Below, in pieces: positions 54,937 through 64,000 of a stretch of 64,000 nt of DNA. Within the stretch, counting starts at the first letter, position 1. Each line of letters opens with the position of its first letter. This DNA comes from Isoetes taiwanensis (Eukaryota > Streptophyta > Lycopodiopsida > Isoetales > Isoetaceae). The translations under genes were made by a program, and so were the position numbers. The notes under the pieces are model-generated. The model was not told the origin of the DNA, did not search any database, and saw only the letters and a program-made list of their open reading frames with translations. The stretch is from the NCBI GenBank assembly GCA_021234155.1, contig JAJEKV010000030.1, forward strand, positions 15,366,003 to 15,430,002, read 5' to 3'.

Positions 54937-57900
54937 ATGCTAAATATAAGAAGTGATCGTCAACTTCTAGCATTCTTAACATATTTTAAAACATCATCTG
55001 AACATCAATTTCATATGCTGCTAGACATCCAAGAATTTGAAAGGATAACACATACATGGAATGAGAGAAAGATTGGTGCAGGGAGGGGCTTTGGTGGATT
55101 GGCGGTATATTGTAGGAAACAGCTAACAGATAGCATTCAAAATGATGTAAATAAGCAGTATATGGATAAAGGTAACAACAGATAGAAAAATGCTATTCAT
55201 AGCAATCTGCTATTTTGCACCCAGCACGGTCAGAATCTACGAAGGCAATGAAATGGACAGTGAAGATCCGTTTTGCAATCTGAGCATGGATATTATCAAA
55301 TACCAAGCCCTAGGGGGTGTTTTCGTTATGGGTGATTTCAATGCAAAATTGGGGAATAGGCACTCAAAAGCATTTGAAAACATTCTCAATGTGCAGCTCA
55401 ATGAAACAGGACACACGAAGATCATTCGAAGGTACGATATCAAACAAAACAGGAACAAACTGTTAGAATGTTGCACAACATGTAGAATGCCAATTGTCAA
55501 TGGACTGGGCCAACTCCATAACTCAAATGGATTCTCATGTGCTAATCATGCAGGGAGCAGTAGAGTAGACTATCTTCTTGCACAGAACCTGAACATGATT
55601 GAAGAATTTTACATTGGAGACAAGGTGCCAGAATCATATCACATGCCATTATATGCAAAAATCAAGGCGATAACAGAAACATGCTGCCAAGAAACCGCTT
55701 TCCAGCCAAGATCAAAGATAGAATACATTTAGAAGTAAAGAATATAAAATGTTAGTAGAAAGTTTGCTCATGGATGTCAACCTGTTAGGGGATTTAGAGG
55801 CAGACTCAAAATATTTTACATGTGTTCTTTTTTATGCAGCAGTGCGAACATTTGGTCACACTAAGAGGCATGCTAAAGGGAGGCCGTCTAACTCATGGTG
55901 GGACACGGGCTGCCAAGAAGCCAGATCAAAATTGCCAAGTAATGGCATGACTAAGCCACGCGGGTACAAAAACCTGGTAAGGAGAAAAAAGCAGGTAAAG
56001 ACAGGTTGATCTGTGCGACCGGTTTATATCTGCACCACAGACGTTTTGGACAGTGATGCGTGACCAGCCAGATAAGCACAAGCTAAGTTTAGAATCTCTG
56101 GCCAAATTGGTCAAAGATATTTACGAAAAAGACAAAATTAAATCTATGCCCATTGTAGCCCCATAATCAGACCTGTTCTCAGAGGACGAAGTGAAGGAAG
56201 TAATGGCAGACATGCACATGATTCTGAAGGCCTCCGTATAGAACTGCTGAAATGGAGTGGCAGCAAAACATTGATGGTCCTTACACGCTTGCTGAACCAA
56301 TGTATCAGGGAGGGTTTGCCATTCAACTGGAAGTTAAACAGGGTGCATTCCATTCACAAGTAAGGAGATAAAAAAATTGCAAGCAATTACAGAACAATTT
56401 TGATAGGGAGCGTGTTTTCAAAAAACTTAGGCACGCTTTTGGAGAATAAACTGAGTTCTTGCGCTGAATTGCATGATACGCGCTCAGAATTCCAGGATGG
56501 TTTTCAGAAAGGATATAACACATATGATCATGCACTACTGCTGTGGATATTGATTGAGAAAGCAAGAGCACCGAACAACCGCCTGTATATAGCCTTCCTA
56601 GACTTCACAAAAGCATTTGATTCAGTATCTAGAAAAGAGCTTGGTGAGAGAATGGATCGAATTGGGGTCCCAAGTGATATTCGAGGGGCAGTTTCTTAGC
56701 TATACTTAGAGATGCTCATAAAACTAGGGCACGGCTTGCAAGACACAGTCAGAAGCACCATAGGCGTCGACAGGGGTGCCCACTTTCCCCTACACTCTTG
56801 GTTTGTTCATAGATGAACTCGACAAATGGTTGAGATTACGGTCCTTGCTGGGCACCATTTTAGGTAATTTGGTAATTTCCTGTATGTTGAGCATACTACA
56901 AAGCCATCTAGATATTCTGGGATCCTTCTATGATGCAAAAGGCATGGAAGTCAATATCACAAAGACGAAGATCATGATCTTCGGAACAAGAGACAGGCCA
57001 GCGTTCTCATATAAAGGGCAAGCACTGGAGACCGTTAACAGTTATAAATATCTGGGAATCAATTTTAGTTCAAATTACAATTGGAAAGCATGTGTTCGCA
57101 GGCGGGTAACAGGGGGCAAACAAGTGCTAGACGGTGGTTTTATATGGCGTGCCAATTTGGGGACCGAGCATCTTGGCAAGGCTGTGGAACTAACTGGAGC
57201 AGATTCAGAGGACATTCTTGAGATATGAGCTAGGCAACAAAAACCAAATCCCATATGCGATTATGCTAGCTGAATCAGGTATGTTTCCGTTAGAATTGGA
57301 AGGTTTGTTCCAATCCATAAATTTTGTGAATCGGCTAGTAGAGCAACCAACAAATAAGCTGGCACATTTGGCATTGGCAAATTCAGATCCAAGAGGGTTA
57401 GGTCACTTGAAAAGTTGGGCTGGCAAGTGGGGCATTGATGAGCAAAAGTGGCCACATGATGAGGATGCACGCTCTTTATTGGAGAAACTTGCCATTGAGC
57501 ATCAGTGGGAGAATCTGGGCAGCCGGATGATCCATTATAAAGCGCATGTTAACCCAATGGATGAGCACAAGAGCCAGGAATATTCGAATGCAAACATCCC
57601 AAGATCCTTTGGCTCGCTATAGAACAAGCTCACGTCGGTTAGAATTGAAAGTAGGACGTTGGTGGAAGAGACTAGTGGAAGAAAGAGTACGCAAGTTATG
57701 TGATAAGGGAAAGGATCATGTGTTCACATCCTGCACAACTTACACAGACATCCGAAATAAGTTTAATATTGCAGCCGCAGACTTTTGATCATTGTTCACG
57801 CTACTACACATGGTTGTGGGGCAATACATTAGGGCAGTAGATACGCACCGCTCTTTCATACTGAAATGTATATAACAATGTATGCATGCTCTTTGGTCTC

Positions 57901-57940
57901 TCAAGGCCCAAAGAGAGCTAGACAAATAAATAAATAAATA
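54937..57940 (+). mobile_element. LINE ORF2 (APE endonuclease, RT, Cys/His tail), degraded
   Basis: Plus-strand pieces in order. Endonuclease: GRGFGGLAVYCRK (about 55085), VFVMGDFNAKLG (about 55325) and SRVDYLLA (about 55560). RT: RSEFQDGFQKGYNTYDHALL (56480-56540), LYIAFLDFTKAFDSVSRKEL (motif A) and RGCPLSPTLLGLF-like (about 56770). The YADD catalytic motif is not recognisable where it should be (about 56865-56890), so the enzyme is dead. Then KTKIMIFGT, KYLGINF, a helical connection domain, and a C-terminal RRLELKVGRWWKRLVEERVR with a partial Cys/His motif. The 3' end has a hairpin (TCTCAAGGCCCAAAGAGAG) and an (AAAT)n tail at 57922-57940. Its tail domain matches the LINE at 30.6-31.7 kb; such tails are commoner in animal-type LINE clades than in plant L1. 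Confidence 0.8.
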
Positions 57941-57954
57941 AATTTAGGCCATGA

Positions 57955-58660
57955 ATGAGCATCTTGAGCTTAGGATGAAAACCAAATTTGGCGAGAGCCA
58001 GATCAAAAAAATCCCATTTGACAGTATCAAATGTTCTTTTGAAGTCTTGAGTAAAATACAATTCTGACCAGAGAGCTTGTTCCAATGAAGCCCTCTCTGG
58101 CTACAACATAATTATCCAGGACAAATCTCTTAGGTGAAAAGGCAGATTGGTTTTTGCAAATAGTTATTTAAAGTTATTCACGAATTCTTAAGGCAATGGT
58201 TTTGGTATATAATTTATAGGAAGAACTAGTGAGGAGATTGATACTCCATTTTGAGAAAGCACAAGCAACATCTACATTTAATGCAAGAGAAATAAATCCT
58301 TTTGAAATGGGTGGATGCAAATAATTAGCATTCCAGAAACCATGAACTACAGAGACAATATAAAATCTAAAGATATCCCCATCTGGGCCAAGGGATTTGC
58401 CTTCGCTGAAGCTCCTAAGAACATTATAGATCTCTACTTCACTGTGTAATGCCCCAAACGAATCATCCATAGCCTCTATAGGAGTAGGGAAGATAGATTC
58501 CAGAAGAGAAATGAAGTTATCTTTATCATTAACATCCATTTGATTGGTAGGATTGTTAGAAATTAAAGCAGCATAGTTATCATGGAAGAATTTTTTGATG
58601 TCCTTATTATCTCTAATCAAGGTATCAGCTGACCCGAGAGATAGAGTTTTTTAGGATTCT
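57955..58660 (-). pseudogene. L1-type LINE RT fragment
   Basis: Minus strand, from 58620: IRDNKDIKKFFHDNYAALIS, then FSEGKSLGPDGDIFRFY (the GxSPGPDG element before RT), then YKLYTKTIALRIRE. Further on, in another frame, comes FTQDFKRTFDTVKWDFF (RT motif A) near 58040. The element is truncated at about 57955, where it meets the (AAAT)n tail of the other LINE tail to tail. This is a different LINE lineage from its neighbour. Confidence 0.75.
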
Positions 58661-58689
58661 ATTTCTGGCAATCCTAAAGAACAATCTGA

Positions 58690-58995
58690 AGCTTCCAATA
58701 TCCATAGCCTTATTGTATTTTATTTTGCACTTAATTGCAGCACATTTGGCTTCAGTATGCTCAATGTGCTTGAGATGTAGAAATAGCTCTCTTCTTTTTA
58801 TAGACTATTGAATTTGATTTCAATGGTCCTTGGTCCCTTGTACAAGTTCCATACCATATCACATGGTTTACTAGATGTTTTTCATATGCCCTTGTGTAAT
58901 CCATACAAGAGATACATGTGATCATCAGTTTGACAGTGTGCATTTGTCATAACTCACATATAATATAGCATGACTTATTAACTCAGATTTACTTC
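58690..58995 (-). repeat. Probable copia 3' LTR remnant
   Basis: Directly 3' of the copia stop codon on the minus strand lies AAAGGGGAATG, a polypurine-tract-like string, then AT-rich sequence with CTATAAAAAGAAG (TATA-like, about 58800) and an AATAAAATACAATAA poly(A)-signal-like string (about 58720). The partner 5' LTR is not in the window. Confidence 0.4.
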
Positions 58996-61725
58996 ATTCC
59001 CCTTTCATGCCATTTTGTATCAGACATGACTCCCAACTGTAATTTGAATTGAATAAACTTGTAACATGTGAGTGCCTTCGTAAGCACATCTACTACCTGT
59101 TCATGAGTATTAATATACTCTAATTTGATATAAACTTTTGCAACCATATCCCGAATGAAGTGCATGTACAATTCGATATGCTTAGTTCTTTGACGCTGTT
59201 TCTTGTCATTGCAATGCAGCTAAGACTGTCACACTTAAGCACAGTTGCACGATTTTGTTCCAGTTTAAGCTCTGCCAGTAATTGCCTAATCCACACAATT
59301 TCTTTTGCAACCAAAGTTGTTGCACCATATTCTGCCTCAACAGATGACATAGCCGCACATGTCTGTTTTTTACTTTTCCATACAATTGCTCCTCCTCCTA
59401 ATATTAATACAAATTTAGACGTGCTTTTCCTATTGTCAAGGTCACTTCCCCAGTCTGCATCAGCATATGCCTTTAAGATTAAATATTCTGAGTTAAATTC
59501 AATACCATCATGCATTGTTCCTTTCAAATATCTGAGCACATGCTTTGCTGCTATCCAATGTGATCTTCCAGGATTATTGCAGTATCTGTTCAATATACTA
59601 ATAGTAAATGAAATGTTAGGTCTAGTAGAATTGGAGATGTACAGGAGACATCCTATGAGCTCTCGATATGTCACATGTTCCATTTATTCTCTTTCTTGTT
59701 CTATTCGAGGAGACATTGCACTTGATATCTTTAATCCTGCAACTAATGAATTGACAACAATTTTGCAGTCTTTCGTACCAAATTTAAGTGACATACCTTC
59801 AATATTATTTGACTGTTAGAGTCGTAATATCTTCTGCTCCCCGGTTCTGTTTACTTCAATTCCTAAAAAGTATTTTAGATCTCCTAGATCACTCATATCA
59901 AATCTATCAGTAAGCACTTGCTTACAATGTATTAGGCAGTCTTTTCCTTTAGCTGCCATGATACAATCATCGACATATAAGGCTATAATGCAATATTCAC
60001 TACCCTTATAAAAAATATAAAGGTTACCATCACTTTGAAGTTTCTCAAACTATTCTTTCTCAAGAATGCATCCATACACATCTACCATTGATGGGGCGAC
60101 TACTTCAAACCATAAACTGCCCGTTTCAACTTCCAAATCTTGTTCCCTTCAACTTCAAAACCTGGAGCCTATTTCATGAATATCTCTTCCTCTAAAAGAG
60201 CATTTAAAAAAGCATTTTTAACATCCATATGGTGCAATTCCAAATCACATGCATTAGTCATGACCAAAAGAACTCTAATACTAGTTAGTTTCACCAGAGA
60301 AGAAAAGGTTTCATCGTAATCCATACCTTTTTTTCGAGAGAAGCCTTGAGCAACAAACCGTACCTTAAATTTTTTACTTCCATCTGGTCCATGCTTCAGC
60401 TTATAGAGCCATTTGTTTCCTAATTTGTTAGTAAGCATATCTATAACTTCAAAAGTTTGTGTTTTTATAAAAGACTTCATCTTATCATTCATTGCATCCT
60501 TCCACTTGCTACTGCCAGCACTCTTAATGGCTTCAACCTATTGAGTGGGCACATTTGGTTCTAAAGCAGCCATGATAAAGTTTACTTCATCTTCCTTAAG
60601 GCATCTGCTTCTATCTGTTTGGTTTCTGCCATATGCACTCATATCCACATGCATATTATCTTGTAATTTTTGAGTTTCAGTTCTCCTCTTCTTTAGCGTT
60701 TCTGTTCCAGTATGTAATGGATCTTCAACTTCTGCAAATTCTAAATTTTCACTCTCTTCATTTGAGTTAATATCTTCTTGATCTACAATATTATTTTTCG
60801 TATTATTCTCATCATCTAGAATTTGTATTATGGCATATGTGGGCTCTTTTTCCATGCTATGTGACTTTTGTCACTGATTTTCTGTCAATGTATGCTTATC
60901 AAAAACCACATCACGACTTACAATAATAGTTCTCCTACTCGGATCATACAACCTATATCCCGTAGCTTTCTGACCATAACCAATCATATAGCATGGAATT
61001 GATCTATCATCCAGTTTTTTTCTGTTTTCTTTGGCCACATATGCAGACGCCAAGCATCCAAATACGCTAAGTCTATCATATGTGATTTTCCTTCCATTCC
61101 ATAATTCTAGAGGTACAGCTCCCTTTATGCTTCTGCTTGGTAGCTTATTATATCTATTGTTGTCTTAACAACTTCTTTCCAAAGATAGTTTTGAAGTCCT
61201 GTGTATTTGAGCATAGCAGAACGGCATTTATAATGGTATTGCTTTTACGCTCAGCTACACCATTTTGCCGAGGTGTATGGCTAAGTAAATTGTCTTTTAA
61301 CACCTTTCAAAACACAATATTGTTTAAAACTTACTTGACATGAACTCTCCTCCTCTGTCACTTCATAAGCATTTTATCTTCCTTCCAGTCTCACGTTCAG
61401 CTTCAACTTCAAATAACCTATAGGCACTGAAAGCTTGGTCTTTCGTCCTTAGGAGAAAACACCTACATTTTCTAGAAAAATCGTCAATAAATGCTATAAA
61501 GTACTTCTTGCTAGTTATGCCTGTAACACTCAGTGTCCTGCATAGATCATTGTGCACTAAATCTAACATATCTTGCTCTCTTAGCATTTTTGGGAGTTCC
61601 CTGTCGATGCCCTTGCCTTGCCTCTGCCCTATCACCGCAAGAAATTGCGGAATGCATATCCACCTTTCGTTGTCTGCCAAAGAAAATCTCTGTCGTCTAG
61701 GGGAGGGTGCCCATAAACTGCCCAC
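58986..61725 (-). pseudogene. Ty1/copia polyprotein remnant (integrase, RT, RNase H)
   Basis: Minus strand, 5' to 3'. Integrase core at 61660-61363: LDLVHNDLCRTLSVTG, KYFIAFIDDFSRKC and SAYRLFEVEAERETGRKI. Integrase C-terminal region at 61053-60871: AYVAKENRKKLDDRSIPCYM and YDPSRRTIIVSRDVVF. Variable linker at 60855-60538. RT at 60492-59830: KWLYKLKHGPDGSKKFKVR, LELHHMDVKNAFLNALLEEE and, past a break, ALYVDDCIMAA. RNase H at 59683-58989: YRELIGCLLYISNSTRPNI, YADADWGSDLDNRKSTS, MSSVEAEYGATT and INTHEQVVDVLTKAL. Stops and frame breaks separate the blocks (near 61060-61360, 60170 and 59700). The 5' end is lost at the inserted element (61698). Confidence 0.88.
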
Positions 61726-62029
61726 TTAAGCGAAAAGCCTTTATTATAATGGGTTTATTTTTTTTAATCTCCTATTTTGAAATAGCATTATAAGATTTAA
61801 AAGGTTAGCTTTCAATTGATACTAATCAGGAGTCGTTTCGACAAATTGGAATGTTGCTATAAAGATTTTAATTTGTATGGTAATTTTGACACCAATACAC
61901 CCCCAAATGCCCTTCAATGGACCACCAAAAACCCTTAAATGGACCACTAAATACTCACAATTGACCTTCATTAGACCACAAGTATCCATTAGTAGACCAT
62001 GCATTTAGATCAACTTTTAATAATTCTTA

Positions 62030-62110
62030 AGGAAGGAAGGAAGGAACTTTTATCGTCCGCGGAGGCCAATCGGCCTATGGGACCCAACAAAACAAAGGGT
62101 CAAAGCCCAA
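62030..62110 (-). mobile_element. LINE 3' end with (TTCC)n tail
   Basis: Minus strand: GGGTCCCATAGGCCGATTGG, CCTCCGCGGACGATAAAAG, then TTCCTTCCTTCCTTAA. Same 3' family as 30610-30690 and 15880-15925. It follows the ORF1 stop (62172) by only about 65 bp. Confidence 0.75.
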
Positions 62111-62171
62111 CAACAACCACAATAGTGGGCCGAAACCCTGGTACAGACAATGAAGATAATAAGGATCAAGG

Positions 62172-63206
62172 CTATGCGCTCACTGCCCACGGGTCGGAGG
62201 GCCACTGATCCCGAATAATAGCCTGCCCACCTCTATACACTGCCCACTGCCGCCGCAAGCGAGCTTCCCGTACCCGGCACAATTCCTCCTTCCGTAGGCA
62301 CAGCTGTACTGGAGTAAGATCCTCCTGGATGAAGAATGTGGTCCCCTTCAGATGATTGCCGTGCTGCAGGACATGCAGTCGAGAGATGGCATCCCGAAAG
62401 TGGACTAAGAGGTGTCGCGGGCGATCAGGCCGTACTGCTCCAACTCGAGACGCCGAGATGACGCCTTCAGCCTGGATATGCATCTCCCTGGTGAAAAATT
62501 GCCCTGCTTCATCTGTACCAGAACAACCACCGTTCTTGGGAATGCTGACTAGACGCAAGGCCAGGGTATGTGGCCCACCTGCTGGATTCGGACCTGGCTC
62601 AGAGGCAGAGGTGGGCATCGGATCTGGTGTCGAGGCCCCGACCAACCCATCTGGTGCCGTCGAGGTCTGTGTGGACATGTCCACTCTAGCCACACGCGCA
62701 GGCCTGGTAGGTGCAGGTGCGGTAGAGCAATGCAAGTGTTTGGATGTCGGACCTGTGCTTAATCCTGGTGGGACGGTACTGAGACTGGCTGATCCGTGCC
62801 CTACCGACTGGAGCAGCAACTCAAGAAGCTGCACCCAGGCCACTAGTGGCAACTGAGCAGAGGCCTGAGTGAAAGTAACGGTAGACTGGACCATGTGGAT
62901 GCTGGCCAGCATTCCTGGGGGCAGACACTGAAGCTGAGCATCAATCCTAGCCAGAGCTGCAGCAGAAGATGCATCAGGAACAGAAGTAGAATGTGCATCT
63001 AGGTGTGCCAGGAGGGGATGCTGGGGCCCAAAGAAAGGAGCTGCTTGAAGGTAGGGCGCAATGGTGGAATCATAGGGTTCTGCCGAGGCAGACTTGGGAG
63101 CCGGGATGAGGTTGTTTGATTTGCGGGTCTCCCTAGCCAGGCGCTTTATCCGGCAGGTCATGCTGAGGCTATAAGAGAGGGCACAAGCTGGCGAGAGCCC
63201 AAGCAA
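62172..63206 (-). CDS. LINE ORF1-like protein, 344 codons, no ORF2
   Basis: One uninterrupted minus-strand frame from an ATG at 63206. Residues 1-200 are Ala/Pro/Ser/Thr-rich and low in order. Residues about 215-340 hold a L1 ORF1p-like RNA-binding and C-terminal pattern: RLVSIPKNGG, EGVISASRVG, RPRHLLVHFRDAISRLHVLQ, LKGTTFFIQEDLTPVQLCLR and RRQWAVYRGGQAIIRDQWP. In L1 elements this protein coats the LINE RNA. The stop is followed almost at once by the LINE 3'-UTR, with no ORF2. The unit therefore resembles ORF1-only 'half-L1' elements known from mammals. Higher GC than its surroundings. The match to ORF1p is by motif order, not a proven hit; the intact frame suggests it is young or selected. 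Confidence 0.6.
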   Translation of the reverse strand: MLGLSPACALSYSLSMTCRIKRLARETRKSNNLIPAPKSASAEPYDSTIAPYLQAAPFFGPQHPLLAHLDAHSTSVPDASSAAALARIDAQLQCLPPGMLASIHMVQSTVTFTQASAQLPLVAWVQLLELLLQSVGHGSASLSTVPPGLSTGPTSKHLHCSTAPAPTRPARVARVDMSTQTSTAPDGLVGASTPDPMPTSASEPGPNPAGGPHTLALRLVSIPKNGGCSGTDEAGQFFTREMHIQAEGVISASRVGAVRPDRPRHLLVHFRDAISRLHVLQHGNHLKGTTFFIQEDLTPVQLCLRKEELCRVREARLRRQWAVYRGGQAIIRDQWPSDPWAVSA

Positions 63207-63454
63207 AGGCAGGCCAAGGCAAGCAACTGGAGATGACTAAATCACCGATTCTATGAACCAAAACTATGAATCAAAACTCAGGGCCAAAGGCAGGGCCGAA
63301 GAAAAACAAGAGGCTGGATAACTGTTCAGAGTGCAAGAGCATCGAAGCAAGCCGAAGCAAAGGGAAAACCGAAGCCAAGGGAAAACCGAGGTGGAAAACT
63401 GTTCAAAAACACCAGAGCAGCTAAGCATGTAAAAACAGAAATCAAAGCAGACCA

Positions 63455-63780
63455 TAACCTGTGTCGGTTGGGCGGTTCATGGGCGAAGCTGCCCTAGAAA
63501 CCTGGTCGAAGCCGGCCTGGTATGGTATGGCGAAGCCCATGGGCAAATCCGACGCCGCTGTACAATCCAAAGCCGATTCCAGAACCCGGCCAATCCGGAT
63601 CCAAAACCCCACCCCTTCCAACACTGCTGGACAATCTAAATCCGAATCCAAAACCCCGGCCAATCCGAATCGAAAACCCTCCTGCCAAGCCAAAGTCCTG
63701 CCAATCCGAAGTCAAAACCCCTGCCAAGCTGAATCCAAAATCCTGCCAATCCGATCCAAAAACCCTGGTGCTGAGGCTGC
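63455..63780. repeat. Degenerate tandem repeat (CCAATCCGAATCCAAAACCC)
   Basis: Units of about 18-40 bp with AATCCGAATCCAAAACCC and GCCAATCC recur at least eight times between 63585 and 63770. Upstream of the ORF1-like gene, so it may be its 5'-UTR or promoter repeats, or internal repeats of the TIR element. Confidence 0.7.
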
Positions 63781-63784
63781 CGAT

Positions 63785-63900
63785 GCCGGCGAGGGTGGGC
63801 TATTAAAGGCAAATGTGGGTTATTAAAGGGCAAAAGTGAGCTATCAAAGGGTAAAAAGTGGGCTATTAAGGGGCAAAAAGTGGGCCATTGAAGGGAAGTG
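63785..63900 (+). repeat. Tandem repeat (GGGCAAAAAGTGGGCTATTAA)
   Basis: About five units of 21-23 bp, subterminal in the TIR element. The terminal units read AAGTGGGCCATTGAAGG. A single CCCACTTAAG at the left end is the counterpart. Confidence 0.75.
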
Positions 63901-64000
63901 GGTGAAAGAAGGGCACCCTCCCCCTAATCGTCACAAATGTTAAAAAACCCTAACTAATCCCAAACAATCAGCAACCGCGTAATTAGAATATTTTATGGGA

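Larger units (their letters stand above)
61698..63927. mobile_element. Small TIR element with TCGTC duplication
   Basis: The left end TAGGGGAGGGTGCCC (61698-61712) and the right end GGGCACCCTCCCCCTAA (63911-63927) are inverted repeats with one extra C:G pair and one extra A. TCGTC lies immediately outside both (61693-61697 and 63928-63932). Subterminal CCCACTT occurs on both sides (complement on the right). It is inserted in the copia remnant and holds a LINE ORF1 unit and tandem repeats. No transposase; superfamily not assigned. Confidence 0.6.

Noticed and set aside
59160-59819. Plus-strand frame of 219 codons
   Set aside because: Antisense of the copia RNase H region, which has clear family motifs on the minus strand.
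62356-62856. Plus-strand frame of 166 codons
   Set aside because: Antisense shadow of the ORF1-like gene; no family resemblance.

Overview
This window is plant nuclear DNA from a large, transposon-rich genome. Evidence for a plant: two L-type lectin receptor kinases (legume-lectin ectodomain, one membrane helix, Ser/Thr kinase), a plant-type ABCG half-transporter exon, MULE, CACTA-like and Ty1/copia elements, and GT-AG introns. The mix (DUF7869-like gene, LINEs with an animal-like tail, long spacers) would suit a fern or gymnosperm, but the sequence alone does not settle the lineage. No rRNA, convincing tRNA, CRISPR or organellar block was seen. Almost every coding segment is broken, partial or part of a mobile element.

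Layout. 1-4.4 kb: a copia fragment, a dispersed repeat and one ABCG exon. 4.5-7.7 kb: a degraded MULE. 9.2-11.9 kb: lectin receptor kinase copy 1, flanked by inverted copies of a MULE end. 12.4-25.1 kb: 'gene X' on the minus strand, a multi-exon gene ending in an FCP1/NIF-type HAD phosphatase-like domain, with a segment that may resemble a DNA methyltransferase. A CACTA-like element of about 6.5 kb (14566-21068) sits in one of its exons and carries pieces of host genes. 27.9-30.5 kb: lectin receptor kinase copy 2. 30.6-31.7 kb: a LINE 3' end. 33.8-46.1 kb: an L1-type LINE tail split by an 11.25-kb DNA transposon (34425-45674). 47-54.9 kb: mostly unassigned, with tandem and dispersed repeats and a long hairpin. 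54.9-58.6 kb: two LINE fragments, head to head. 58.6-61.7 kb: a copia polyprotein remnant. 61.7-63.9 kb: a small terminal-inverted-repeat element holding a LINE ORF1-only unit.

Most notable is the 11.25-kb element. It has perfect 25-bp terminal inverted repeats and a GATT target duplication, and removing it restores the LINE reading frame exactly. It carries a divergent gene pair: gene A, with a ParB-like stretch, and gene B, with a DUF7869-like core and repeated VGTFIEWPR modules. Its introns and spacers hold arrays of short self-complementary motifs built on ATGGCGCCAT. Gene X has the same plan: introns full of another palindrome (CACGCCWGGCGTG) and a divergent neighbour with a VGTFVAWPR module. 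These look like two members of one poorly described class of large plant DNA transposon, each with its own palindrome.

Caution: part of receptor kinase copy 1 (about 10640-11105) differs from copy 2 mainly where copy 2 has CTG or CAG, and copy 1 has CG-containing strings there. The 11-kb element also looks poor in CTG/CAG and is full of small frameshifts. Consensus error at CHG-methylated cytosines may explain some of the broken frames.
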